Shown piece by piece: positions 6,340 to 12,888 of a DNA stretch of 24,940 nucleotides. Location: IMG/VR virus record IMGVR_UViG_3300028197_000151, positions 1 through 24,940 of that record, one strand, 5' to 3'. The translations under genes were made by a program, and so were the position numbers. The notes under the pieces were generated by a model that did not search any database, was not told where the DNA came from, and worked only from the letters and a program-made list of their open reading frames with translations. This DNA is from a virus. Numbering within the stretch: position 1 is the stretch's first letter; every line of letters begins with the position of its first letter.

Positions 6340-7239
6340 TTAACTGTCTTCAGCTAATCTTTTGAAGTAATCCATCGCGTCGTCGCCGTCACTTGTTTGT
6401 TCAGTTGACGATTCTGCTGATGCGATTACAGGTTCAGTTGCAACACTTTCAGTGTTTACATTTCCCCAAGGCACTTCCTCTTGGTCTTCTGCAATACTTT
6501 CTGCTGTGCTACCTGATACTGCACCTGATAGACCTAACACTCTATCAAGTTTCTCTTTGAGTTCGTCATAAGACTTGAACTCGTCTGGAGAGATTACTTC
6601 ACTTAAAGAATGAACTTGACTAAATGTAGAGTTAATCATTGCTTCATCACCTAACGGAGATGTAGAGTCGAACTCTGATTTGTCGTAGTTCCAGTAACCA
6701 TCAACTTTTCTGATTTTGATTTTAAAGTTTGCACCTTCGGTCATATCAAATGGGTTGATTGCACTTTCATCTTCAAATGCTGGAGAGATTGCTTCTTTGA
6801 GTTGTTCAAAGATTTTCTTTCCAAATCTGTATTTGAAAACTCTACCTTCATTGTCTGGATTTTTAGGGTCTGAAACAACATAGACATTTGAGACATAGTG
6901 AAGTCTACGCTTCTGCTTTCTCGCACTTTCTTTGTTTGCTTCAATACCTGTATTCCATAATGTAGTATTGTATTCAGACACAGGGTCTTTTTTATTAAGA
7001 GTCGTTAGAGACTTCTCAATATACCACCCACCAGGTCCTTGAAATCCGTGGTCCCAATATGAAACCCATGGCATTTCTTCGCCTTCTGGAGTTGGTAAAA
7101 AACGAACTACTGCATAACCGTTACCTGATTTATCAAGTTCTGGTTTCCACATAGTATCGTCATTAAAGGATTTTTTCTCACCTTGAGCTGGTGATGCGGT
7201 TTCCATGGCCGCTCTGAGCTTATCTAATGATGCTGACAT
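6340..7239 (-). CDS. 32: Single-stranded DNA-binding protein gp32
   Basis: A 299-aa homologue of T4 gp32, which coats ssDNA during replication, recombination and repair. Family blocks are clear: WKPELDKSGNGYAVVRFLP, WVSYWDHGFQGPGGWYIE, YVSNVYVVSDPKNPDNEGRV, FKYRFGKKIFEQL, EGANFKIKIRKVDGYWNYDKS, and an acidic C-terminal tail ending DYFKRLAEDS, the part that recruits partners in T4. In T4 a zinc ion is bound by one His and three Cys after the WYIE block; here that stretch reads KSLTTLNKKDPVSEYN and has no cysteine, so the zinc site is lost. It is preceded by AGGAG and by both a consensus sigma-70 promoter and a TATAAATA late box. gp59 lies immediately upstream, as in T4. Confidence 0.96.
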   Translation of the reverse strand: MSASLDKLRAAMETASPAQGEKKSFNDDTMWKPELDKSGNGYAVVRFLPTPEGEEMPWVSYWDHGFQGPGGWYIEKSLTTLNKKDPVSEYNTTLWNTGIEANKESARKQKRRLHYVSNVYVVSDPKNPDNEGRVFKYRFGKKIFEQLKEAISPAFEDESAINPFDMTEGANFKIKIRKVDGYWNYDKSEFDSTSPLGDEAMINSTFSQVHSLSEVISPDEFKSYDELKEKLDRVLGLSGAVSGSTAESIAEDQEEVPWGNVNTESVATEPVIASAESSTEQTSDGDDAMDYFKRLAEDS

Positions 7240-7316
7240 TGTATTCTCCTATTATATTCGTATAACATTGTATTTGCATTTTATTAAACAGTACAAACCT
7301 ATGCACTGCCTAGTCC

Positions 7317-7345
7317 ATTATAAGACTTACATAGTGTCCTGTCAA
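7317..7345 (-). promoter_or_regulatory. Consensus sigma-70 promoter for gp32
   Basis: On the minus strand TTGACA (7340-7345) and TATAAT (7317-7322) are spaced by exactly 17 nt, a full consensus host promoter. It lies about 80 nt before the gp32 start, in the 162-bp gap between gp59 and gp32. Such a strong match suggests early, host-polymerase-driven expression of gp32. Confidence 0.8.
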
Positions 7346-7380
7346 CCAGGTTTTCTGTAAAACTTATAAAGTCCTGGGTA

Positions 7381-7388
7381 TATTTATA
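7381..7388 (-). promoter_or_regulatory. TATAAATA late promoter inside a perfect palindrome, upstream of gp32
   Basis: The minus strand reads GGGTATAAATATACCC over 7376-7391: a T4 late box inside a 7-bp inverted repeat with a 2-nt loop. It lies about 140 nt before the gp32 start and upstream of the sigma-70 promoter, so gp32 could be transcribed early and late. No U-run follows, which argues against a terminator. Confidence 0.5.
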
Positions 7389-7401
7389 CCCAAAATTGGT
7401 A

Positions 7402-7992
7402 CTACTCACACAAATCTATTAGTAATGATTTGTATTTCACTCGGTTGAATTCCACGAATGATTTGTATTTGTTTATTTTGACATGAATTCCAGGATAAAT
7501 GATTCTCTCTGATATCAATCTATCCCAATCTTTAGTGAATCCTATAATACCATCCATTATACAGATTGTTTCTAAAGATACTTTCTTTGCCATAAACTCT
7601 TTTAAAAGAATAGGGTGTTGTCCGTTTTTAACTTCTAACACCTTCTGAATCTTCCTTTTACGAAGTAAATCGCTTACTTCGGTTTCGAATAGATAAGATA
7701 ACTTTTGATTATTCTTTTTCCATTCTTTGTAAACTTTAACACACTCATCACTCAATAAGTCTCCTGCCCACAAATCTTTTTTAGAAAGGTTTGCAATATA
7801 GAAATCTTGTAGTTCGTGTTTGTATGTTCTAAACAGTTTACCAAAATGATATCTGTCCTTTCGTTTGAGAAAGGACTTTATATCTGCTTTGACTTTGCCA
7901 TTATACTTAACAAAGTCATAGTCGTTAGAATAGAAGTGTAATTTTATACCAAGGTATAAAGTGTATGCATCATATCCTTCACGACTCGTCAT
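7402..7992 (-). CDS. 59: gp59-like helicase loader
   Basis: A 196-aa homologue of T4 gp59 (217 aa), which loads the gp41 helicase onto gp32-coated DNA at forks. Family pattern: N-terminal GYDAYTLYLGIKLHFYSNDYDFVKYNGKV, the basic KRKDRYHFGKLFRTYKHELQDF, YIANLSKKDLWAGDLL, and KKNNQKLSYLFETEVSDL; the C-terminal half is weaker (HPILLKEFMAKKVSLETICIMD). The gp32-gp59 adjacency is the same as in T4. The ATG overlaps the stop of the upstream 102-aa gene (TAATG), implying coupling. Confidence 0.92.
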   Translation of the reverse strand: MTSREGYDAYTLYLGIKLHFYSNDYDFVKYNGKVKADIKSFLKRKDRYHFGKLFRTYKHELQDFYIANLSKKDLWAGDLLSDECVKVYKEWKKNNQKLSYLFETEVSDLLRKRKIQKVLEVKNGQHPILLKEFMAKKVSLETICIMDGIIGFTKDWDRLISERIIYPGIHVKINKYKSFVEFNRVKYKSLLIDLCE

Positions 7993-8300
7993 TAAGTAAT
8001 GATTTTCTTTTCAGGTGGTGTTTGAATTAATGGTTCTTCTTTACCAATATTCGCAACTGCAGTTTGATGTGCCTCTGCTACCATTTCATTACACTCTGAT
8101 ACGAATACATAAGTTTGTACAACCATAGATTCAGGATTTTCTTTTCCTGTCACTGCGACTCCTTTAGCAAACCCCATACCACCTTCTGGATTCTTAACAA
8201 TCATTTTCGGATTTTTAAGAGTCAATGGTTCAGTCTTTGCAAGTTCCCCTACATACTCTCCAGTAAAAGTCACAACGGTGACTACATCTCCTTTTTTCAT
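7992..8300 (-). CDS. Conserved small protein, possible Sm-like beta barrel
   Basis: The 102-aa protein has a predicted compact beta fold (GDVVTVVTFTGEYVGELAK, LKNPKMIVKN, MGFAKGVAVTG, VVQTYVFVS), followed by a helical and Pro/Lys-rich tail. The strand pattern at the N-terminus is reminiscent of Lsm/Hfq-type barrels, but this is only a visual impression. I know it as a recurrent hypothetical protein next to replication and late-transcription genes of marine T4-like phages. GGAG with good spacing precedes the ATG. It sits between gp33 and gp59, with its stop overlapping the gp59 start. Confidence 0.82.
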   Translation of the reverse strand: MKKGDVVTVVTFTGEYVGELAKTEPLTLKNPKMIVKNPEGGMGFAKGVAVTGKENPESMVVQTYVFVSECNEMVAEAHQTAVANIGKEEPLIQTPPEKKIIT

Positions 8301-8311
8301 AATATCTCCTA

Positions 8312-8554
8312 TTATTTTTTAGTGTCAAAGAAACCTGATAAGGTTGCTTGACTATTAGTTCCACGATTTACCATATTTAAACCTGTTGCCTCTGCTTCTA
8401 ACTTCTCCTTTAAAGGTGGAGATAAAAGTCTTTTGGCACTTTCAGGTTCTAATTGGTTCTCTTCACATACTTTAAGTATAGCAGACATTACATCTGATTT
8501 ACCATAACGGCATATCTTCTCTACTTTTTCTGTAAATTCTTTTTTTGATATCAT
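8312..8554 (-). CDS. 33: gp33-like late transcription coactivator
   Basis: This 80-aa protein resembles T4 gp33, which bridges RNA polymerase and the sliding clamp to activate late promoters. The core KRLLSPPLKEKLEAEATGLNMV matches the T4 segment around GIIEKIQSEAIDENLL. The C-terminus LSGFFDTKK resembles the hydrophobic clamp-binding tail (LDFLL in T4). T4 gp33 is 112 aa; this copy is shorter at the N-terminus. The location next to gp59 and gp32 matches T4 gene order (32-59-33). The ATG lies immediately before the stop of the upstream 88-aa gene. The TATAAATA boxes found in this window are the expected targets. Confidence 0.8.
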   Translation of the reverse strand: MISKKEFTEKVEKICRYGKSDVMSAILKVCEENQLEPESAKRLLSPPLKEKLEAEATGLNMVNRGTNSQATLSGFFDTKK

Positions 8555-8821
8555 CTAAATTTCTCCAACTTCGTAAGTGGTATCGAAACCACCTTTTCTC
8601 ATAGTCCACATATCTTCGTATGAGTCAAGTGTATCTAAATCACAAATAAGGTCATTGATTGCATTTTGTTTATCGTCTGAAAGTTCTTCAATCTCATCTT
8701 CAAGGAAAGACATGAACTCTTCTTCTGTGACTCCAATCTCTGTCAACATTTCTGTTTCAACTTCCTTTTGATTAGCAATCTTAGTTTGATGCCATTCGTT
8801 TTCTATAAATCTAATTCCCAT
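8555..8821 (-). CDS. Small acidic protein of unknown function
   Basis: An 88-aa acidic protein (EEEFMSFLEDEIEELSDDKQ and many Asp/Glu) beginning MGIRFIENEWHQTK. GGAG 7 nt before the ATG supports the start. The position between the nuclease gene and gp33 corresponds to dsbA in T4, but the sequence does not look like T4 DsbA, which is also 89 aa, so I do not transfer the name. High negative charge suggests a protein partner or DNA mimic, which is speculation. Confidence 0.8.
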   Translation of the reverse strand: MGIRFIENEWHQTKIANQKEVETEMLTEIGVTEEEFMSFLEDEIEELSDDKQNAINDLICDLDTLDSYEDMWTMRKGGFDTTYEVGEI

Positions 8822-8822
8822 T

Positions 8823-9503
8823 TTATACTCCGTATATGTTTTTATATTGTTTTCTTAATTGAACTAAATCATCAATGTAGTCTAAAGGATTACATGAGAA
8901 TAATTGAAAAGCATTAAGACCTTCTACTGCTACTAGAGCAACACATTCTTGTACTGCCTGTCCTGTCAACTCTTCTACCATAAGTGCATATGCAGTCATT
9001 TGAATAAACCATGGTTTTGCCATGTACTCTTCTTTATACTTACCACTTGTTTTGAAATCTATAATACATAATTGTTCATCTAAGATACCGACACAATCAA
9101 CACGACCTGCCATTTCCAGATTTGGTGAGAACAAAGGTGCCTCTAAAGCAAGAGGTATAATTTCATCTAATACAGGTTGCATTGCATTGAACATGCCTCG
9201 TTGTAAATCATTCTCTATAACAATATCTTTCTCAGCACGAAGATAGTCTTCTACTAATTGATGAAAGTTTGTTCCTCGTTTTGTTGCTGATGCTGTAATC
9301 TTGTTTGCAGTCTCTTCACCAACTCGTTTTCTCCAGAGTTTGATGTGTTCTCTATTTAAAAGACCTGTGACTGTTGTGACTGAAGGATACTTTGCTTCCA
9401 TACCCTCGAACTGATACATTCTTTTACCGTCTTCACTTACAGTCTTTGCTTGTAGATTTTCTAAATCTGTTATTTCTATAAAATTTTGCATTTGTTTATA
9501 CAT
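8823..9503 (-). CDS. PD-(D/E)XK exonuclease, RecB/Cas4-like
   Basis: Counting from the ATG at 9501-9503 the protein has 226 aa. Motifs of the RecB/AddB-type PD-(D/E)XK nuclease family are present: YPSVTTVTGLL, RGTNFHQLVEDYL (H81), GRVDCVG (D136), IIDFKTSG (D149, K151) and the QxxxY motif WFIQMTAYAL (Q168, Y172). No cysteines of a Cas4 Fe-S cluster surround the motifs. Such single-domain nucleases are common in T4-like marine phages and may process DNA ends in recombination or degrade host DNA. The open frame extends to an ATG at 9557, but those extra 18 residues would overlap the upstream gene by 47 nt, so I prefer the internal start; neither has a strong ribosome site. Confidence 0.88.
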   Translation of the reverse strand: MYKQMQNFIEITDLENLQAKTVSEDGKRMYQFEGMEAKYPSVTTVTGLLNREHIKLWRKRVGEETANKITASATKRGTNFHQLVEDYLRAEKDIVIENDLQRGMFNAMQPVLDEIIPLALEAPLFSPNLEMAGRVDCVGILDEQLCIIDFKTSGKYKEEYMAKPWFIQMTAYALMVEELTGQAVQECVALVAVEGLNAFQLFSCNPLDYIDDLVQLRKQYKNIYGV

Positions 9504-9510
9504 TATACTA

Positions 9511-9843
9511 CTACTTGTTGTTTTTGGATAGGCGGTTTTTAGTTTGTAAGTCAACATGTTTATTGACTATCTCTCTGGTCTTAATATCTTTTGCATCTTG
9601 TACACCAGCAATCTTATCTGCCATTGGTGAGAGTTTATGACCAGATGCAACTTTATGTAATACTTCTTTAAACCCTCCGTCAACTTTAACACGGTCTCCG
9701 TGGCCACCAACAATACTAGGAGTTCCAAGTATCTTTTGTAATAGGTGTGGATTGTCTAATTTGAATTGGTCGAGTTTGGTGTAAGACATGTTATGTTCTT
9801 CTATTTCACCAGTCTCATTATTTAAAAAATCATATAAGGGCAT
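9511..9843 (-). CDS. FmdB-like small protein without zinc cysteines
   Basis: Using ATG 9841-9843, 110 aa start with MPLYDFLNNETGEIEEHNMS, the pattern of phage proteins related to the FmdB zinc-ribbon family (MPxYxF..). The cysteines of the ribbon are absent. Later blocks are FKLDNPHLLQKILGTPSIVGG and GGFKEVLHKVASGHKLSPMAD. These occur widely in T4-like cyanophages as conserved hypothetical proteins; the role is unknown. The frame opens to an ATG at 9885, but that would overlap the upstream gene by 40 nt. The internal start follows the upstream stop directly. Confidence 0.8.
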   Translation of the reverse strand: MPLYDFLNNETGEIEEHNMSYTKLDQFKLDNPHLLQKILGTPSIVGGHGDRVKVDGGFKEVLHKVASGHKLSPMADKIAGVQDAKDIKTREIVNKHVDLQTKNRLSKNNK

Positions 9844-9845
9844 AA

Positions 9846-10382
9846 TTATCTCATCATAAAATGTGGAATATCTCGTTGAGTCCACTTTGCGAAATCTTTT
9901 TTGTATTCGCGGTAGTATTTATGATAGGCCTCAATAGAGTTTCCTGGAACTTTGACATCTTCAGGCATACATTGAGGTGGTTCTGACCAAGTACCTAATG
10001 TGATATTATCAGGTAAACAATTAAGAATGTTTCTAAGTTTAGTATCAGTTAGGTGTTCTCTCTCATATCTGTATGTGTATTCGTCACACAATGCAGTAAA
10101 CATATCGAATGCATATTGATATTGAATTGCATTCTCACGCACCCACCTGGTAGAGGGATGATTGATATGTGATGCCTTGTATAAGATATCTTCTCTATCG
10201 TAATCTAATCTCCACCTTTGAATTCTACGACCACTAGATGCATCAGTGTATTGTTCACCGTCTAACATTCTATGTGCAGTGGATAACATTTGTGCATACT
10301 CGATAATCATCTTAACTACATGTTTATCACAATGTAGTTTTGCACTAACTTCGGGTTCTTCGTGTAAGTAAAATAAATTCAT
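9846..10382 (-). CDS. Conserved phage protein of unknown function (HCDKHVVKM family)
   Basis: A 178-aa protein with a pattern I recognise from many tailed phages: N-terminal MNLFYLHEEPEVSAKLHCDK, then HVVKMIIEYAQMLSTAHR, NHPSTRWVREN, ALCDEYTYRYEREHLTDTK, and at the end AYHKYYREYKKDFAKWTQR. His, Asp and Lys in HCDKHVVKM and the TAHR/HPS motifs are conserved and could form an active site, possibly nucleic-acid related, but no function is established to my knowledge. The ATG overlaps the stop of the upstream gene by 4 nt (ATGA), so it is coupled. Confidence 0.85.
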   Translation of the reverse strand: MNLFYLHEEPEVSAKLHCDKHVVKMIIEYAQMLSTAHRMLDGEQYTDASSGRRIQRWRLDYDREDILYKASHINHPSTRWVRENAIQYQYAFDMFTALCDEYTYRYEREHLTDTKLRNILNCLPDNITLGTWSEPPQCMPEDVKVPGNSIEAYHKYYREYKKDFAKWTQRDIPHFMMR

Positions 10383-10684
10383 AGTTCCTTGATTTCTTGT
10401 AGAATAGATTCTACATTATCCCATGCAAGGTGTCCAACGACATCTTGTGTTATAGGAGTATGGTATGTTATTTCACCTGTTTTGTCAACCGTGAAATCTA
10501 AGACTGCAAGTTCCCATAATCCATTCTGACCACCATAACTGAAATCGTGTTTCACTACAGAGGCACCATAATCATTGCTGAACTTATAACGATGTTGAAC
10601 ACCATTATTAATATAGTCCGTGTTTAAGAGAAACTCTCTATGTCGTTTATGACCATGAACTTTGTCTATCGGTTTATCATACAT
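10379..10684 (-). CDS. Hypothetical protein, beta-rich
   Basis: A 101-aa protein beginning MYDKPIDKVHGHKRHREFLL, with alternating polar/hydrophobic strands (WELAVLDFTVDKTGEITYH) and a short final helix. GGAG about 9 nt before the ATG, in the end of the upstream gene, supports the start. No family is recognised. It starts on the stop of the membrane protein gene upstream and its stop overlaps the next gene, so it is part of the same tightly packed operon. Confidence 0.78.
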   Translation of the reverse strand: MYDKPIDKVHGHKRHREFLLNTDYINNGVQHRYKFSNDYGASVVKHDFSYGGQNGLWELAVLDFTVDKTGEITYHTPITQDVVGHLAWDNVESILQEIKEL

Positions 10685-11046
10685 TATACTAACTCCTTAA
10701 TAATACTAACTAACACATTACCGTATTGTGCAAACCAACCTTGTTCTTCTGTTAGTGCAATACCATATTGGTCTGCAATCAGTATTGCAGTGTCGGTACC
10801 TAAGAATAGATTTCCTGCAAGTGTAAAACCTGCAACACTAATCAATAGAATCAGGTGGTCATTTGTTTTAAAACTATGAATCATATATCCTAAACAACCA
10901 ATCATTATCGCTGATAGACTATAAATCTCCATGTGAAAGTTCCCACTCATTGCAAGTGTAAGACCGGCAAATACAAATACTGTGGAGACTATTTTAAGTC
11001 CAGTCAACATTGCATTTGTTATTTTAGTTTTAGTTCTCTTAGTCAT
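10684..11046 (-). CDS. Small membrane protein with about three helices
   Basis: The 120-aa protein has a basic N-terminus (MTKRTKTKITN), hydrophobic segments at about 15-33, 40-57 and 64-82, and a fourth less hydrophobic stretch near the C-terminus. AAGGAG precedes the ATG. The positive-inside pattern puts the N-terminus in the cytoplasm. It lies about 400 bp downstream of the SleB endolysin gene in the same operon, so a lysis role (holin) is possible, but nothing identifies it. Many marine T4-like phages have such small membrane genes of unknown function. Confidence 0.78.
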   Translation of the reverse strand: MTKRTKTKITNAMLTGLKIVSTVFVFAGLTLAMSGNFHMEIYSLSAIMIGCLGYMIHSFKTNDHLILLISVAGFTLAGNLFLGTDTAILIADQYGIALTEEQGWFAQYGNVLVSIIKELV

Positions 11047-11049
11047 AAT

Positions 11050-11205
11050 TTACTCCTTTATGTCTCTCAACCAATCCCTATAATGAACTGGATTTTCTGT
11101 TACCTTTAAATACTCTTGGTACTCTTCTTTGTTTTCTTTTGACTTTGTCATAGCAGTAACCCAACCGTCTGAGTTATCTTGCCATGTCTTAGTATTTTCT
11201 GTCAT
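11050..11205 (-). CDS. Small hypothetical protein
   Basis: From ATG 11203-11205 this gives 51 aa (MTENTKTWQDNSDGWVTAMT, then a Lys/Glu-rich helix ending WLRDIKE). The open frame has an earlier ATG at 11250, but that region codes for the 29-aa membrane peptide in another frame, and the internal ATG overlaps its stop as ATGA, a coupling junction seen repeatedly in this block. It is soluble and charged, with no recognised family. Confidence 0.7.
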   Translation of the reverse strand: MTENTKTWQDNSDGWVTAMTKSKENKEEYQEYLKVTENPVHYRDWLRDIKE

Positions 11206-11291
11206 AAACCTAATATGAAAGCCAAAGGGATAAAAATATATAAACCCCAAATTAATTTTTCTACTCTATCGAATTGCTCTTTTGTCGGCAT
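11202..11291 (-). CDS. 29-aa single-helix membrane peptide
   Basis: A very short gene: ATG 11289-11291, 29 codons, TGA 11202-11204. It has a strong ribosome site (AAGGAG, 6 nt before the ATG), a charged N-terminus (MPTKEQFDRVEKL) and one hydrophobic segment with Trp and Phe, ending in ILGL. Its stop overlaps the next start as ATGA. It overlaps the end of the upstream gene by 26 nt. The function is unknown; such peptides can be membrane-protein regulators or lysis factors. Confidence 0.65.
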   Translation of the reverse strand: MPTKEQFDRVEKLIWGLYIFIPLAFILGL

Positions 11292-11433
11292 GTTTTTCTC
11301 CTTCGTCTTCATCAAATGGACAACCATTGTGTCCTATCATTGATTTGTTTTTTTGTTCTTCTCTCCATCTTAGGAAGTCTATTGCAACCTCTTTTGATGT
11401 ATGTGTAAGTGTTGATATCTTTTGTCTTTTCAT
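11266..11433 (-). CDS. Small hypothetical protein
   Basis: From ATG 11431-11433, 55 aa (MKRQKISTLTHTSKEVAIDF, then LRWREEQKNKSMIGHNGCPF and an acidic/basic tail). A longer frame to 11487 exists, but the internal ATG overlaps the SleB stop as ATGA, the junction type of this operon, so it is preferred. No family is recognised. There is a single Cys and two His near the end, too few for a clear metal site. Confidence 0.68.
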   Translation of the reverse strand: MKRQKISTLTHTSKEVAIDFLRWREEQKNKSMIGHNGCPFDEDEGEKHADKRAIR

Positions 11434-11945
11434 TTGTAAAATATGTGATGTGTTATTTGAACTGTTTCGTTTAAGGTATCTGCCCAATACGGCTCAACCC
11501 ATAAGTTGTGGTAATGTGTTGCACCCTCTGTAATGTCTGGATACTTACCCATAAGAACATCTTGTGCAACTATATAAGATTCGTAAAATGTATCAGTGTC
11601 TAAAGGTTCGTCTGATTTACCATCACAGAACCAACTAAACTGACATTGATTCCTAATCGGAATCATATTGCCCTTCCAGTTCTCTTTGTACTTCGCATCA
11701 TATACAACACCACACACATTTTCTGGATATGCACTATGTTCCATTCTGTTAAGAACAACATGTGCAACTGCAACTTTACCTGCAAGGGGTTGATTGCCTG
11801 CCTCGAAGTAAATGTTTTTTGCGAGACAAACATTCTCACCGTTCTCATCTGAGGCATGAAGAAGACTAGGCATTAACATGATGAACATAAGTAATGCACC
11901 AAATCCCATACCAATTAAAAAAGCTCTGTAAGTATCACTCATCAT
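11430..11945 (-). CDS. SleB-type cell wall hydrolase (endolysin) with N-terminal membrane segment
   Basis: A 171-aa protein. Residues 8-30 are a hydrophobic signal or anchor segment (FLIGMGFGALLMFIMLMPSL) followed by LLHASDEN, which may be a cleavage site. The rest is a Hydrolase_2/SleB domain: CLAKNIYFEAGNQPLAGKVA with the catalytic Glu at position 48, HVVLNRM, YPENVCGVVY, QCQFSWFCDG, then EGATHYHNLWVEPYW. The family cleaves peptidoglycan as a lytic transglycosylase. With an N-terminal signal, export could use the host Sec system, as in SAR endolysins. The start is either of two adjacent ATGs (11945 or 11942), both overlapping the end of a one-helix peptide gene. This is the likely lysis enzyme of the phage. 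Confidence 0.9.
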   Translation of the reverse strand: MMSDTYRAFLIGMGFGALLMFIMLMPSLLHASDENGENVCLAKNIYFEAGNQPLAGKVAVAHVVLNRMEHSAYPENVCGVVYDAKYKENWKGNMIPIRNQCQFSWFCDGKSDEPLDTDTFYESYIVAQDVLMGKYPDITEGATHYHNLWVEPYWADTLNETVQITHHIFYK

Positions 11946-12045
11946 TTTTCTCCCAAGGAAAGGGTTTGTTAATATGCAACCCTATAAAAATCATACTAAA
12001 CATAATCACACATAGTAAGAAACCTCCTAAAAATCCTATTTCCAT
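11935..12045 (-). CDS. 36-aa one-helix membrane peptide upstream of the endolysin (holin candidate)
   Basis: From ATG 12043-12045 this gives 36 aa with one hydrophobic segment (residues 4-23, FLGGFLLCVIMFSMIFIG) and a polar tail KPFPWEKNDE. GTGGGTG lies just before as a weak ribosome site, and the start follows the upstream stop at 12047. Its end overlaps the SleB start by 11 nt. The size, single helix and tight coupling to the endolysin suit a pinholin or spanin-like factor, but this rests on position only. Confidence 0.62.
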   Translation of the reverse strand: MEIGFLGGFLLCVIMFSMIFIGLHINKPFPWEKNDE

Positions 12046-12046
12046 A

Positions 12047-12253
12047 TTAACACCCACTGGTTGTGTGTGCATATGCATCGGGACAATCTTTGACTCCACA
12101 CATACATTCGTCTTCGAACATATCACCTTGATTTGGGTTCATGTCTTGTGCGTTAGTTGTTCCGTAAGTTGCAAGATTATAAACATCATCTGCTGATAAC
12201 TTACCCTCTGTACATTGTGCAATTAGTTTTGCACTTTCGTAATTAAGCGACAT
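12047..12253 (-). CDS. Small Cys-rich protein
   Basis: From ATG 12251-12253 (GGAG 7 nt upstream) the protein has 68 aa: an N-terminal helical part (MSLNYESAKLIAQCTEGKLS), a TTNAQDMNPNQGDMF linker, and a C-terminal cluster ECMCGVKDCPDAYAHTTSGC with four Cys and one His, suggesting metal binding. The longer frame to 12298 would run inside the upstream gene. It overlaps the upstream gene by 11 nt. No family is recognised. Confidence 0.72.
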   Translation of the reverse strand: MSLNYESAKLIAQCTEGKLSADDVYNLATYGTTNAQDMNPNQGDMFEDECMCGVKDCPDAYAHTTSGC

Positions 12254-12632
12254 ATCTTTCTCCGTTATGGTTCTCACCGTTTCTATTAAAGTTATCAAGT
12301 ATCATGTCAACAACATCTGTTGCCCATATTGATTTACCACCAACATGCCATTGATACTCTTCAGTAGGAATTCTACCGTCTTTCCAATTATAAATTGTGA
12401 CTGTCTCATAGTTCCAGTCGTCATAGTCAATCTCATCAACATTATTTGCATCGTACCATTTGGTATCTAAGTACCACTCACAATTGACTTTGTCATATGG
12501 GTCTGCACTTGTGAATGTTGGTGGACCTAAAACTTGACACAACCTGTCATAGGTTGTTGTCTTATATCCTTGCAATGAAGTCCCACCTGATGTCATATCA
12601 GGAGAACACACTTCGTAATCTTTTATTATCAT
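12243..12632 (-). CDS. Conserved hypothetical phage protein
   Basis: A 129-aa acidic, Trp/Tyr-rich protein: TTYDRLCQVLGPPTFTSADP, KVNCEWYLDTKWYD, then a block around VTIYNWKDGRIPTEEYQWHV. I recognise this pattern from other marine phages as a protein of unknown function. The ATG is preceded by GGAG, which belongs to the duplicated promoter/RBS cassette R1, so the gene probably begins a transcription unit running to the endolysin and beyond. Confidence 0.82.
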   Translation of the reverse strand: MIIKDYEVCSPDMTSGGTSLQGYKTTTYDRLCQVLGPPTFTSADPYDKVNCEWYLDTKWYDANNVDEIDYDDWNYETVTIYNWKDGRIPTEEYQWHVGGKSIWATDVVDMILDNFNRNGENHNGERYVA

Positions 12633-12637
12633 ATTAA

Positions 12638-12697
12638 GTCTCCTTTTTCACTATAGGTATATGGTATCAAAAAGTGATACGCATTGTCAAGCCCTAT
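12638..12697 (-). repeat. Promoter/RBS cassette R1 (copy of R2)
   Basis: This 60-bp element recurs at 13270-13328 with one substitution and one 1-nt gap. On the minus strand it holds TTGACA (12685-12690), an 18-nt spacer containing CACTTTTT, a -10-like TACCAT (12661-12666), a short AT-rich leader and a GGAG ribosome site. It drives the 129-aa gene starting at 12632. The stop codon of the upstream 64-aa gene lies inside its left end. Confidence 0.75.
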
Positions 12698-12888
12698 CTT
12701 GGATAAATTGTAAATGTTGTTGCATACTCTTTGATGCAATGATGAGGTGTTCTATTGTAAACACCTGGTATTGATTTGCCTCTGTACCTAATCCTCGAAG
12801 GATTATTCTTTAGAAAGTCTAAAACGAATTTGTGGTTCCTTACATTCATAGGAAGATTGGCATATTTAATATCGTATAAATTATCCAT
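12694..12888 (-). CDS. Small basic hypothetical protein
   Basis: From ATG 12886-12888 the protein has 64 aa (MDNLYDIKYANLPMNVRNHK, NPSRIRYRGKSIPGVYNRTP, a His pair, TTFTIYPR). It is basic with a predicted beta-rich middle. The start overlaps the stop of the upstream gene (TAATG), so a longer frame to 12936 is not needed. No family is recognised. It ends within promoter cassette R1. Confidence 0.72.
   Translation of the reverse strand: MDNLYDIKYANLPMNVRNHKFVLDFLKNNPSRIRYRGKSIPGVYNRTPHHCIKEYATTFTIYPR

Noticed and set aside
6137-6340. A tRNA gene in the G+C-richer segment before rpsU
   Set aside because: No acceptor/D/anticodon/T-arm arrangement and no GTTC-A-type T loop could be found; the hairpins have other spacing.
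7376-7391. GGGTATAAATATACCC as a transcription terminator for gp59
   Set aside because: No T-run follows on either strand and the centre is an exact TATAAATA late box, so a promoter is the better reading.
8555-8821. Naming this gene dsbA because of its size and position next to gp33
   Set aside because: The residues do not resemble T4 DsbA.
9504-9557. Longer N-terminus of the RecB-like nuclease
   Set aside because: It would overlap the upstream gene by 47 nt, has no ribosome site, and adds residues not belonging to the fold.
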